Shown: positions 18,431 through 27,026 of the stretch, piece after piece
How positions within the stretch are numbered: the stretch's first letter is position 1
Layout of the letters: every line of letters starts with the position of its first letter
NCBI GenBank assembly: GCA_017527435.1
Contig: JAFXQB010000022.1
Location: 62,001 to 126,000, forward strand
Reading direction: 5' to 3'
Source: Salinivirgaceae bacterium
GTDB taxonomy: Bacteria; Bacteroidota; Bacteroidia; Bacteroidales; SZUA-534
Length of the DNA stretch: 64,000 nucleotides
The notes under the pieces: generated by a model
What the model saw: the letters and a program-made list of their open reading frames with translations, nothing else
The model's database searches: none
What the model was told of the DNA's origin: nothing
Made by a program: the position numbers and the translations under genes

Positions 18431-19570
18431 TCAATTGATTTTCTGCAGATATTCAGCAATGCGGTCGAGCGCTTTCGCGATATTTTCGAGCGAATTGGCG
18501 TACGAAAAGCGGATGAATCCTTCGCCGTTCGAGCCAAAATCGGTGCCAGGCGTAACGCCAACGTGGGCTTTTTCGAGAATGTCGAAGGCGAACTTGTATG
18601 AGTCGGTAGTGAAACGGCTAGCGTCGGCAAAGATGTAGAAAGCGCCCTGTGGCTCTGTGTGGATGGTGAAGCCCATCTGCCGCAAGCGTTCAATCATATA
18701 AGTGCGGCGCTCGTTGTAGGTTTGGCGCATTGCGGCCACATCGGCGTCGGCACTCTGCAAGGCTGCTATTCCTGCATACTGCGCCAGCGACGGGGCACAA
18801 ATGAAAAGGTTTTGCTGCAGAATCTGCAAACTGCGCATATATTGTTGTGGCGCAATCAAATAGCCCAACCGCAAGCCTGTCATTGCAAAACGCTTGCTGA
18901 ATCCGTTGAGAATGAACGCATTGTTGGTGAACTCAAGCATCGAGTGCGCCTGCCCTTCATAAACAAGGCCGTGGTAAATCTCATCGGAAAGAATCGGCAC
19001 ATCCAACTTCGCCAACTCTGACATCACATTGGCACTCAAAAGTGTACCCGTGGGATTCATTGGCGAGTTGATGAAGATAGCGCGTGTTTTAGGTGTGATG
19101 GCCCGCTTAACAGCCTCAACATCGAACTGAAAGCCGTCTTCCGCCTTGAGCGAAACCTCAACCGGAATGCCACCGCAAGCCAAAATGAAATTGCTGTAGC
19201 AGGCATAGCCCGGATTTGAAACAATGACCTCTCCCCCTGCCTCGCACAAAACCATCAGTGCCAGCAAGATGGCTGGCGACGAACCGCTAGTTACAACAAT
19301 GCAATCAGGATTGACACTGACACCGTATTCCTTCTTGTGAAAATCGGCAATTGCCTGACGCAAAGCAAAATCGCCCAACGAGTGGGTATAGTGAGTTTTA
19401 GACTTCTGCAGAGCCTCAACCGTTGCCTGCGACACGCATTCAGGCATATCGAAATCGGGCTCACCAACCTCAAGATGAATTACATCAACGCCCTGACGCT
19501 GTAATTCGTTGGCGCGCTCGAGCACTTCCATCACAATGAATGGCGACAGTTTTTCAATTTGGGGGTTCAT
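18431..19570 (-). CDS. Class I/II pyridoxal-phosphate-dependent aminotransferase
   Basis: A cytoplasmic fold-type I aminotransferase of 379 residues from ATG 19570 (a longer frame begins with TTG at 19582). PLP-binding features are visible: GSSPAILLAL for the phosphate loop, NPTG in INSPMNPTGTLL, DEIYHGLVY with the Asp that holds the pyridine N, and the Schiff-base K226 in FSKRFAMTGLRLGY. The Arg of GLRLGY and the later FIRFSYA contact substrate carboxylates. The closest general class is aspartate/alanine/aromatic aminotransferase; specificity cannot be assigned. It stands alone between divergent or weakly linked genes. Confidence 0.9.
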   Translation of the reverse strand: MNPQIEKLSPFIVMEVLERANELQRQGVDVIHLEVGEPDFDMPECVSQATVEALQKSKTHYTHSLGDFALRQAIADFHKKEYGVSVNPDCIVVTSGSSPAILLALMVLCEAGGEVIVSNPGYACYSNFILACGGIPVEVSLKAEDGFQFDVEAVKRAITPKTRAIFINSPMNPTGTLLSANVMSELAKLDVPILSDEIYHGLVYEGQAHSMLEFTNNAFILNGFSKRFAMTGLRLGYLIAPQQYMRSLQILQQNLFICAPSLAQYAGIAALQSADADVAAMRQTYNERRTYMIERLRQMGFTIHTEPQGAFYIFADASRFTTDSYKFAFDILEKAHVGVTPGTDFGSNGEGFIRFSYANSLENIAKALDRIAEYLQKIN

Positions 19571-19725
19571 TGAGTGTTGCAAGTTTTAAGTTTTTTGAGT
19601 TATAAGTTTAATGTTTAACAGGTTGAAACGCTTCGCTGTTGAGAAGGTTTATTGCATACTTCTAAAATTCTTAACTTTTCTCAACCTTTCATTACACTTT
19701 ACTCTTTATACTTTACTCTCTATTT

Positions 19726-21237
19726 TCACTTTTCCGCCTTCATTGTTGCACCTGACAATGCGTCAATGTCAACCGACGGGTCGGCTTTGACTGGAATCGG
19801 GTCGGCTTTGATGGCGTCGCGCCATTGGATTGGCGTTGTTGGCACCTCTCCTGTTATGAAATCTGTGTTGTTGTAGTTCAGTGTGAAATCATCATAGAAA
19901 TCGGGGTCTTCCTGCGGCAATAGGAAACGTTTCGAGAAGTTACCATTGCCATCGAAATGAGCGAAATATGGCTTTGTGAACACGCCGTCGGGCCATTTAC
20001 TGCCGACAACCAGCCAGTGCCCATTGTGCGACCAACCGTGGTTACTTTCTGAACAATCACTGTTAACGTTGGGTTGCGGTGCTATTTGCATTGTATGCAA
20101 ATCTAGCAAATAGATGTCGGCCTCTCGATTAAACGGTGTGAAATATCCACGATTGGCAAATGTGAACGCAATATAACGGCCATTGGGCGATACCTTCGGG
20201 AAAGTGATGCTACCACCCAAATCTTTGGCGCGCAATACAGTATCGGCCGTGCCCCACGAGTTAGTGGCTTCATCATAGGTGATTCGCAGCAGACTATACC
20301 AATATCCCACATCATACCCTTTATCTCCTTTCCGTTCTGGCGCACTTGTATAATATAATGTACGGCCATCTGGGGCCCAAGCCGGCAGGTTTTCCAAATC
20401 TTTAGTAGACAGCTGCGGACATGTTGTAAGGGTTTGCGTCTTTACATTCAACAGCACAATATCTGACTTTGAATCAGATACATAGATACGTTTCCCATAA
20501 TCGTTGTGAAACTGCTGGCTTATCAAGTTCGTTGACATCGCAATCAAGTATCCGTTCGGATTCCATGAGGGATAGACTCCCGCTGACATCGAAATATTCG
20601 TTTTTGTATTGAATTTCTGTAATTTACCATCGTATAAGATCGTTGTGCCACCATTGAACTTACGAGTGTGAAGCAACATTGTGTTCGGATTTTGCGCGCT
20701 AAAGGAATGGCAATTCATACAAGCAATATCAACCGATTGGTTTTCAATTATCGGCTTCTGATTGAAATTCTCCAGACAACGCTCGTAGATTCCCATCTTA
20801 TCCCAAAGCACATAGCCGGTGTTTATCAATCGGTAGGCAATGTGCGAGTCGATACTGTCTGGCGAAACCACTTGCCAAAAGGGAGCAAACTGGACAACTT
20901 TTCCTGCAGAATCGGACATTGTAACCGTATAAAACAAGGTGTCACCAACGTGCGCATTAAGCAACGAGCGCCATTGACGGTTGTTCCAAACAGCCTTACC
21001 TTTGCGGCATTTCAGACTGACAACATCGGCGCCAGCCTTGACTTCAACGGCAAGTAAATCAGTTTTGCCATCGACCTTGAAATTAAGCGGCGCAATATTG
21101 ACGGGGATTACAATGTCGGTGTAATCGGGATAAATGACTGGTTTATAATTTACTTCATCACTGACATCAAATGATGATGAGCAAGCGACCAATAGTGACA
21201 ACAATAATAGAAAATATAGATACGACTTCATTTTCAT
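19726..21237 (-). CDS. Beta-propeller (PD40/TolB-like) lipoprotein with single CxxCH haem c motif, copy 2
   Basis: Paralogue of the gene at 9120. From ATG 21237 it has a lipoprotein signal (LLLLSLLVACSSS), an N-terminal beta domain, C173-M-N-C176-H177 within NCHSFSAQNPNTM, and propeller blades such as YPSWNPNGYLIAMS, LPAWAPDGRTLYYT, FPKVSPNGRYIAFTF and NHGWSHNGHWLVVGS. The haem motif falls at the same residue position as in copy 1 (172 versus 173). The gene starts 7 bases after the upstream DUF6057 stop. The frame extends to 21390 with a TTG, but that part overlaps the DUF6057 gene and lacks a signal peptide. Function unknown. Confidence 0.8.
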   Translation of the reverse strand: MKMKSYLYFLLLLSLLVACSSSFDVSDEVNYKPVIYPDYTDIVIPVNIAPLNFKVDGKTDLLAVEVKAGADVVSLKCRKGKAVWNNRQWRSLLNAHVGDTLFYTVTMSDSAGKVVQFAPFWQVVSPDSIDSHIAYRLINTGYVLWDKMGIYERCLENFNQKPIIENQSVDIACMNCHSFSAQNPNTMLLHTRKFNGGTTILYDGKLQKFNTKTNISMSAGVYPSWNPNGYLIAMSTNLISQQFHNDYGKRIYVSDSKSDIVLLNVKTQTLTTCPQLSTKDLENLPAWAPDGRTLYYTSAPERKGDKGYDVGYWYSLLRITYDEATNSWGTADTVLRAKDLGGSITFPKVSPNGRYIAFTFANRGYFTPFNREADIYLLDLHTMQIAPQPNVNSDCSESNHGWSHNGHWLVVGSKWPDGVFTKPYFAHFDGNGNFSKRFLLPQEDPDFYDDFTLNYNNTDFITGEVPTTPIQWRDAIKADPIPVKADPSVDIDALSGATMKAEK

Positions 21238-21244
21238 TGTATTT

Positions 21245-23056
21245 TTATTCAAAATAGATTCCTGATACTTTGGGATTATCGAAGAAGTAATACTTCCAAT
21301 AGGTATTAGCATATTTTTCCTTAATATACCTTGTATTATTTCTATTCTGCGAAATATCCTTCTGAAACAATTTGAACTGATCAATAACATAAGATTGAAT
21401 ATGCAACTTCTCTATTCCTGGCATAACATTCTTATTTATTGATTTATATAGAACCACGGCTTCTTGATATGCTCGCGGCAAACCATTGTAATTGACCTTA
21501 CAATATCCCTCAAGAATTAAACTCAAAAATAATTCCAAATCATTCTGCAACAATGTGCTTGCCAAGAGATATTGGCTTGCCATAGTATTATCTTTATTCG
21601 CCAAGACTATTTCCAAAACATCGTATTGTGAATTTCCCATATAAAAATCTTTTCTCGGATGATTTTTTCTAATACCATTAACATATTCACTTTTAAATTC
21701 TGTATCATGAGAACCATACAGGTATTTAATTCTATCATCCACATATTTTTTAGAAAGCATAACCTTGCTATATTTTTCCAAATACTTTTGAGCATTATTA
21801 TAGTCCCCAATAATCAACAAATTATCAATAACATCTTTCATCGCATAATGGCTGTTTTCATATGTGGTCTGTGATTCAAACGCATAATGTAAAGCATTTG
21901 TGGCAAATCCGATGTTATTCCATAGTACCGTCATAGGCTGACAAACTACCGTTGCCAACGGCTCATCAACGAACAACGCATTAATTCCCAATCGTTGTGG
22001 ATAGCTAAACATTTTATCTTGCAATTGACCTTTGGCAGCCAACGCCATATCATAGTAGAAATTTATCATTTGATGATAATTCTGATACTCCTTCAACCAT
22101 TCGTTATTTTTAACAAAACTGATTATAGAATTCCAATCCTGATTATAAGCCGCGACACCAAATTTAAATCCTATACGCTCCGGTCTATTGTCTCTATAAT
22201 TCTGACCCAAGCAGGTGCTTATAACTATTACAACAACAGAAATCAAAGTGAGTAGATTTTTATTTTTCACCGTTTTTGCCCGTTCATAGAATTCAGTCAG
22301 CAGCAACATTGCCGGTATATATAGGAACAATAGATATAGAACAATCGTCAAGTCGAAAGTAACGTATAACTGTTCCTGCGGACGCATATCGTACAACGCC
22401 GCATTTAATTTGATTGGCAACATAAACTTATAAACCAGTACCGGCCACAATGCAGCAACTACCACCACGCTAGCAACACTAATCAAATTTTTCCTATCGG
22501 GATTCAGAAAGTATCCGACAATTTCGCACAACGCAAACGTATAAAGCGCCACGGGTCCGCAAGCGTGATAGATGGCTATGGCTAACAATGGGGTCACAAA
22601 CTTGGACCAGTCATATTTCGACAAGATTTGTTGCAAATTCAGAGCCGCTGCCAAAAGCATGACCTGCATATTAATCGCAAACGGATATTTGACATCTGTC
22701 CAAGCGACTATTGAAATCGCCACTGGCAGAATAAAAGCAAGCATCGACACAAATGGATTACTGTCTGTGATTCTCCGCACGTAACGAGCTGTCAGGAATG
22801 CTGTAAGAAACACTTCTGCTACCAAGAATAACGTGCCCCAGAAGCGGAACATCGTGAATTGGTCAATAAAGGTTTGAAGATATTCGGATAAGCCGCCCGG
22901 GACTTTAATCTTCGAACAAAAGAAATCAGCAGTAAGCACAAAGGCTGGCTGCTGAAAGATATTGTAACACAACGGATTGATAACAAAATAAACGAACAAC
23001 GCCAAAACAGCGTAAGACACCGCAACTGGTATCCAGCAAATAGGTTTTCGTATCAT
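21245..23056 (-). CDS. DUF6057-type polytopic membrane protein with TPR-like C-terminal domain, copy 2
   Basis: 603 residues. An N-terminal membrane half (about ten helices to residue 300) includes KVPGGLSEYLQTFIDQFTMF, matching the PGGL-containing segment of copy 1. It is followed by a soluble helical half ending in KEKYANTYWKYYFFDNPK, which aligns with the TYWYYLF end of copy 1. Codon use is clearly more AT-rich than in copy 1 and than most neighbours, suggesting a separate history or older divergence rather than recent duplication. A well-spaced promoter lies upstream and the CxxCH lipoprotein follows at once. Function unknown. Confidence 0.75.
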   Translation of the reverse strand: MIRKPICWIPVAVSYAVLALFVYFVINPLCYNIFQQPAFVLTADFFCSKIKVPGGLSEYLQTFIDQFTMFRFWGTLFLVAEVFLTAFLTARYVRRITDSNPFVSMLAFILPVAISIVAWTDVKYPFAINMQVMLLAAALNLQQILSKYDWSKFVTPLLAIAIYHACGPVALYTFALCEIVGYFLNPDRKNLISVASVVVVAALWPVLVYKFMLPIKLNAALYDMRPQEQLYVTFDLTIVLYLLFLYIPAMLLLTEFYERAKTVKNKNLLTLISVVVIVISTCLGQNYRDNRPERIGFKFGVAAYNQDWNSIISFVKNNEWLKEYQNYHQMINFYYDMALAAKGQLQDKMFSYPQRLGINALFVDEPLATVVCQPMTVLWNNIGFATNALHYAFESQTTYENSHYAMKDVIDNLLIIGDYNNAQKYLEKYSKVMLSKKYVDDRIKYLYGSHDTEFKSEYVNGIRKNHPRKDFYMGNSQYDVLEIVLANKDNTMASQYLLASTLLQNDLELFLSLILEGYCKVNYNGLPRAYQEAVVLYKSINKNVMPGIEKLHIQSYVIDQFKLFQKDISQNRNNTRYIKEKYANTYWKYYFFDNPKVSGIYFE

Positions 23057-23078
23057 ACTGCCATAAATTTTACGAACA

Positions 23079-23108
23079 CAAAACTAGTAAAAATGTGTCA
23101 ATTCTCAA
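23079..23108 (-). promoter_or_regulatory. Putative Bacteroides-type promoter of the second DUF6057 unit
   Basis: On the minus strand TTG (23108-23106) is followed after 19 bases by TAGTTTTG (23086-23079), fitting TTG-N19-TAnnTTTG. It lies about 22 bases upstream of the ATG at 23056 and overlaps the 3' end of the GH10-like gene. Confidence 0.5.
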
Positions 23109-24213
23109 CCTGCCCACGATGTAAGCCGTTTGCATCGTCAACCAGCTTAAAGAAAACCGGTTTCGGACAGCGATAATTGTCGAAAAGCAAGGGGAAGTTC
23201 TTACGTCCGCGCACCGGATAGTTGTTGAGCCAAGAGTTGCGGTCATCCAAGCCCCAGAAGGTGACGTTTGTAACCACATCGCTGTTTTTGCGCAGAACAT
23301 CGAAAATCATCCGGTACTGTTCAGTTTGCGCGGCCTTTTTCTCATCGTCGTAAACGGTAACCTCGCGGCGGCGCATTGTGCGGCGGGCAGGCTCCCACTT
23401 GTAAAGCGACACATCGAGCTGGGTGATGTGCACCTGCAACCCCATCGAGCGGAAGCGTGCAATGGCTGTCTCTAGCTGCTCGCGCGTAGGCTCGTAAAGC
23501 GACCAGTGGCCCTGCATTCCCACTCCATCGATATGCACACCCTTGTCAATCAGGCGCTGAAGCATCTGGCAGGTGCGCTCCAGCTTGTCGGGGCGGTTCA
23601 GGTTGTAATCGTTATAGAAAAGCAGCGCGGTTGAGTCGGCCTCGTGGGCGCAGCGGAAAGCGTGCTCAACATATTCGTCGCCGGCAATCTGATAGAGCCA
23701 CGTGTTCTGTCGCAAGATAATAGTGGTGTCGTCAGCTACGGCGTTGCTCACCACATCCCAGCAGTAAACCTTGCCTTGATAACGTTGCATAATAGTCTGA
23801 ATATGAGCCTGCATACGGCTGAAAAGCGAGTCTTTCGACGTTATGCGCTCGCCGTCGAAGCACATCCAGTCGGGCATCTGGTCGAAACGGATAAGGCAGT
23901 TGCCGCGCACCTTCATATTATTGCGCTGTGCGAAATCGACCACCTCGTCGGCCACACGCCAGCGGTAGCGGTTCTGCCGCGGGTGCATAATGGCGGGGGT
24001 CATCTCTTCCTCGCACGTCAGGCTATTGTAGTGCTTAATAATAAAATTGGTGTCGTTCATACTGCGCACAATGCTGCGGTTAATCATCACTCCCACAGGG
24101 AAATAGTCGGAAAACGACTCGCAAAGGCTCGGTATGCGGTCCTCGTTGGTTGAGCAACTTGCCAGCGAGGTTGTCAATATGGCTGCGACAGCGAAACAAC
24201 TTATCTTATTCAT
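23098..24213 (-). CDS. GH10 xylanase-like lipoprotein lacking both catalytic glutamates (probable pseudoenzyme)
   Basis: 371 residues from ATG 24213, with a lipoprotein signal (TTSLASCSTN). The GH10 fold markers are clear: YNDYN, GVGMQGHWSLY, GLQVHITQLDV, FWGLDDRNSW and PLLFD. However, the acid/base position in the usual WDVVNE reads W152-D-V-V-S156-N157, and the nucleophile of the usual TELDV reads I-T-Q265-L-D. The usual GHTLVWHSQ segment is also altered (GNCLIRFDQ). Codons were checked (AAC and CAG), so this is not a translation slip. It is probably a non-hydrolytic xylan-binding or regulatory surface protein, or it has a changed activity. It sits beside the LacI, GH67 and UxuA genes. Confidence 0.82.
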   Translation of the reverse strand: MNKISCFAVAAILTTSLASCSTNEDRIPSLCESFSDYFPVGVMINRSIVRSMNDTNFIIKHYNSLTCEEEMTPAIMHPRQNRYRWRVADEVVDFAQRNNMKVRGNCLIRFDQMPDWMCFDGERITSKDSLFSRMQAHIQTIMQRYQGKVYCWDVVSNAVADDTTIILRQNTWLYQIAGDEYVEHAFRCAHEADSTALLFYNDYNLNRPDKLERTCQMLQRLIDKGVHIDGVGMQGHWSLYEPTREQLETAIARFRSMGLQVHITQLDVSLYKWEPARRTMRRREVTVYDDEKKAAQTEQYRMIFDVLRKNSDVVTNVTFWGLDDRNSWLNNYPVRGRKNFPLLFDNYRCPKPVFFKLVDDANGLHRGQVEN

Positions 24214-24240
24214 ACACAAATATTTATTTTAAACATATTG

Positions 24241-24260
24241 AGACGCAATGCGTTGCGTCT
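24241..24260. repeat. Short palindrome related to the 28-bp repeat family
   Basis: AGACGCAA at 24241-24248 pairs with TTGCGTCT at 24253-24260 around TGCG. The outer AGACG/CGTCT core matches the 28-bp palindromes at 24377 and 30522. It lies between two minus-strand genes and could form a hairpin after the LRR gene. Confidence 0.6.
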
Positions 24261-24273
24261 TAACCTATTACAA

Positions 24274-25698
24274 TCAATCGTTCACCATCACCTGTTTGGC
24301 AATGTTCCCAACCTTGACAATATAAACACCAGTGCCGTTGACCTGCAATTCGGTGCGGATGCCCGATTTGGCAACCGTAGAGACGTTGCGAGCAACGTTT
24401 CTACAAACCAATGTGCCCATAACGTTATAAACGCTGATTTCATCGGTGGCATTCTCAACCACAATGGTGTTGCTGTGGGCGTAGATGTTGACGGCGTTGG
24501 CGGCTGTTTCAATGACGGTGGTGCCAGGTTCTGTATTTTCTTCTGCCCATACAACAGTACAAAATTCTTTTCCCCAAAAATCATAACTATTCCAATCAGA
24601 AGCCCATTCTTTTGGTTTTGAACTCTCCTCACAGTATATTGTTAAGGTTTGATTATTTTCAAATATACGGTTTCCAATCCACATAACAGATTTTGGAATG
24701 GTTACCGAAGTCAATCCAATACAACCACCAAAAGCCCAAGAACCAATGCTATCTACAGAATTGCCAATTGATAGTGATGTTATACCAGAACAACCTTCGA
24801 ATGCACTCATTCCGATATTTTTGACCGAATTGCCAATTATTACCGACGTCAATTTGCTACAAGAAAACGCATATTCACCGATGCTTATAACGCCATCGGG
24901 AATAACCACATCGCCACCTTCACCTGTGTATGCGGTAAGATTTGTCTTTTCAACATCCGAATAAATAAAATCACCATCGATTATGCCATTGACTGTAAGA
25001 GCTTCGCTGCCTTCGACATTGCCTGTATAGATTATATTGGCCACATGATCAAATGCTCCCAAACCAATCGTTTTAACACTACTAGGGATGGCTAATGATA
25101 GTCTGTAACAATGCCAAAACGCTTGTTGTCCGATGCGCGTTATCGAATTTGGTATTGATACTTTTGACAAACTGTAACACCCACCAAACATATAAGGGCT
25201 AATTTCTTTAACAGAATCTGGTATGTTTGCAGAAGTTAAGTTACTACATTCATAAAATGCATATTTCCCAATAGCGGTGACTGAATCGGGAATGCTAATC
25301 GAAGTCAGGCTGTAACAAAATTCAAAAGCACTTTCGCCAATGCTTTTTACAGAATTAGGAATGGTAACAGAATGTAATTTATCGCAAGCAATAAAAGACT
25401 CGTCTCCAATACGGATAACAGTATTTGGGATTATTACTGATGTAAGTTTATTGCAACCAGAAAATGCCCGAAAACTTGTTTCAGTAATTGTATAAGTTGA
25501 ACCTCCATTTTCAACTGTCGAGGAAATGACAATGTCGCCTATAATCTGTGAGGTGTCTGCAGCACCGACAGATACTGTATTATCGCTAATTACGGTGTAT
25601 TTCAAGTTGTCAACTTCAAAAGTAGTCTGCGCCCACGCCTGCCCTGCAAGCATTACAGCAAACATTAGTGTGAAAATCTTTCTCATAGTTTTTCTCAT
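24274..25698 (-). CDS. BspA-type leucine-rich-repeat (LRR_5) secreted protein with T9SS-like C-terminal domain
   Basis: A signal peptide (ending GQAWAQ) is followed by about nine tandem LRR_5 units of the form SxTIPNSVxSIGxxAFxxCxxL (residues about 70-360), typical of BspA-like cell-surface adhesins. The last 75 residues (from AANAVNIYAHSN to AKQVMVND) resemble a type IX secretion type A sorting domain, with ISVYNVMGTLV and GVYIVKVGN. Residues about 432-441 of this tail are encoded by a 28-bp palindromic repeat. An alternative ATG lies at 25686. It is divergent from the LacI regulator. The exported location is well supported; the ligand is unknown. Confidence 0.85.
   Translation of the reverse strand: MRKTMRKIFTLMFAVMLAGQAWAQTTFEVDNLKYTVISDNTVSVGAADTSQIIGDIVISSTVENGGSTYTITETSFRAFSGCNKLTSVIIPNTVIRIGDESFIACDKLHSVTIPNSVKSIGESAFEFCYSLTSISIPDSVTAIGKYAFYECSNLTSANIPDSVKEISPYMFGGCYSLSKVSIPNSITRIGQQAFWHCYRLSLAIPSSVKTIGLGAFDHVANIIYTGNVEGSEALTVNGIIDGDFIYSDVEKTNLTAYTGEGGDVVIPDGVISIGEYAFSCSKLTSVIIGNSVKNIGMSAFEGCSGITSLSIGNSVDSIGSWAFGGCIGLTSVTIPKSVMWIGNRIFENNQTLTIYCEESSKPKEWASDWNSYDFWGKEFCTVVWAEENTEPGTTVIETAANAVNIYAHSNTIVVENATDEISVYNVMGTLVCRNVARNVSTVAKSGIRTELQVNGTGVYIVKVGNIAKQVMVND
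24377..24404. repeat. 28-bp palindromic repeat inside the LRR coding sequence
   Basis: Left arm GTAGAGACGTTGC, two-base spacer GA, right arm GCAACGTTTCTAC with one mismatch. It has the same 13-2-13 design and outer arms as the intergenic copy at 30522-30549. It is read in frame on the minus strand as part of CRNVARNVSTV. Confidence 0.8.
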
Positions 25699-25755
25699 AA
25701 TTATTGTGTTAAAAAAAAGTTCTTTTTGTTCCGCCATCAATTATTAATGTATTGG

Positions 25756-25763
25756 CAAATATA
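25756..25763 (-). promoter_or_regulatory. Possible -7 element (TATATTTG) of the LRR gene
   Basis: TATATTTG on the minus strand, about 58-65 bases upstream of the LRR start. No well-placed TTG was found. Confidence 0.35.
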
Positions 25764-25824
25764 TGAAGTTTTCACTTTCCATTCCGCCCTATCCCACCAA
25801 CGTTGTTAAATAATTTGCAACCGA

Positions 25825-25858
25825 TTGCAACAAATGTTGCAAAATTATATTATGTTTG
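25825..25858 (+). promoter_or_regulatory. LacI-type operator palindrome overlapping the regulator's own promoter
   Basis: TTGCAAC at 25825-25831 and GTTGCAA at 25836-25842 form a perfect 7-4-7 palindrome. A further TTGCAA lies at 25815-25820. TATGTTTG at 25851-25858 is a -7 match about 20 bases before the ATG at 25878. The palindrome occupies the place of the upstream promoter element, which suggests autorepression. The motif type (central palindrome with TTGCAA halves) is usual for LacI-family sites. Confidence 0.55.
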
Positions 25859-25877
25859 CCTGTCAAACATTCGGAAA

Positions 25878-26894
25878 ATGGAAAAGAGCGAGATAACCAT
25901 CTACGACATTGCCAAAGAGTTAGGCATCTCGGCATCGACCGTGAGCCGCGCGCTGAACAACAACGCAAGCGTGAGCCAGAAAACGCGGCAGGAAGTGGCC
26001 GACTGCGCCGAGCGGCTCGGCTATCGCAACAACCCCTTTGCGGCCAACTTGCGCAAGGGCACAACCAACACCATCGGCGTGATTGTGCACCGTCTGGACA
26101 GCCTTTTCATATCGGCATTCCTGAGCGGGGCCGAGAAAGCGGCGGCTTCGCGCGGTTACCAACTAATTATAGTTCAATCGTTTGAGGACTCGAACAAAGA
26201 GATTGCCAACGCCAAGACAATGCTCGAAAAGCGCGTCGACGGACTACTGGTGGCTGTGGCCAAAAACAGCGACTCGGTGGCGCACTTCAAGCCGTTCAAC
26301 AACTTCGGCATCCCGCTTGTCTTTTTCGACCGCATCATCCCCAACCTTGACTGCGCAAGTTTCTCGATTGACAACTACTCGGCGGCCTGCAAAGTGGCCA
26401 CACACCTTGCCGAGCAAGGCTGCCGCGATATTGTGCACGCCACCATCGAATCGACATCAATGGTGTATCGCGAACGCGAGCGCGGATTCAACGAGACGCT
26501 CGACAGACTCGGAATCAAGCACCGTACGCTTCTAATGCCGAACATCGACTTTGAATCGGGTAAGGATTTGGCCAACTTGCTGAAAGCCAGCGGACAAATG
26601 CCCGACGGCGTATTCTTCAGCAACGATATGTCGGCCACAGGATTCATTACCGGAGCACAGGAACTTGGGCTGAATGTGCCTGACGATGTGGCAGTTGTGG
26701 GATTCAACAACGACATTACAAGCCGCATTGTGAAACCCAACCTAACAACCATCAACTACCCCGCCAACGAACTCGGCACAATGGCCACCAACCACATTAT
26801 CGACCATCTGCAAGGCATTAACAATCTGTATGTTACCAACCAGGTGGTGCTGAAATCGGATTTGATTGTGAGAGAGTCATCGATAAGGCATTAG
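25878..26894 (+). CDS. LacI-family transcriptional regulator
   Basis: 338 residues from ATG 25878; the frame extends 25 codons further to a TTG but the HTH sits correctly at the N-terminus with this start. The LacI HTH is TIYDIAKELGISASTVSRAL, followed by a hinge helix (NPFAANLRKGTTNTIGVI) and a periplasmic-binding-like effector domain with FFDRIIPNLDCAS, FNETLDRLGI and AVVGFNND. Its place between the GH10-like gene and the GH67/UxuA genes suggests it senses a xylan- or glucuronate-derived sugar and controls those genes. The effector is inference. Confidence 0.92.
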   Translation: MEKSEITIYDIAKELGISASTVSRALNNNASVSQKTRQEVADCAERLGYRNNPFAANLRKGTTNTIGVIVHRLDSLFISAFLSGAEKAAASRGYQLIIVQSFEDSNKEIANAKTMLEKRVDGLLVAVAKNSDSVAHFKPFNNFGIPLVFFDRIIPNLDCASFSIDNYSAACKVATHLAEQGCRDIVHATIESTSMVYRERERGFNETLDRLGIKHRTLLMPNIDFESGKDLANLLKASGQMPDGVFFSNDMSATGFITGAQELGLNVPDDVAVVGFNNDITSRIVKPNLTTINYPANELGTMATNHIIDHLQGINNLYVTNQVVLKSDLIVRESSIRH

Positions 26895-26947
26895 GCAAAA
26901 GGCACTAGGCATTAGGGTAGAATTACGAATTATGAATTACGATTCAC

Positions 26948-26980
26948 CGATTAAACGATTAAACGATTAAACGATTAAAC
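26948..26980. repeat. 8-bp tandem repeat (CGATTAAA x4)
   Basis: Four perfect head-to-tail copies of CGATTAAA plus one base, in the leader of the GH67 gene. The flanks carry ATTCACCGATT-type sequence also seen upstream of two other carbohydrate genes. Confidence 0.85.
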
Positions 26981-27026
26981 AATTCACCGATTCACCGAAA
27001 AAAGTCACCAATTAAACTATAAGGCA

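Noticed and set aside
21238..21390. Longer N-terminus of the second propeller lipoprotein
   Set aside because: It would overlap the DUF6057 gene by about 145 bases, begins with TTG and hides the lipoprotein signal that starts at 21237.
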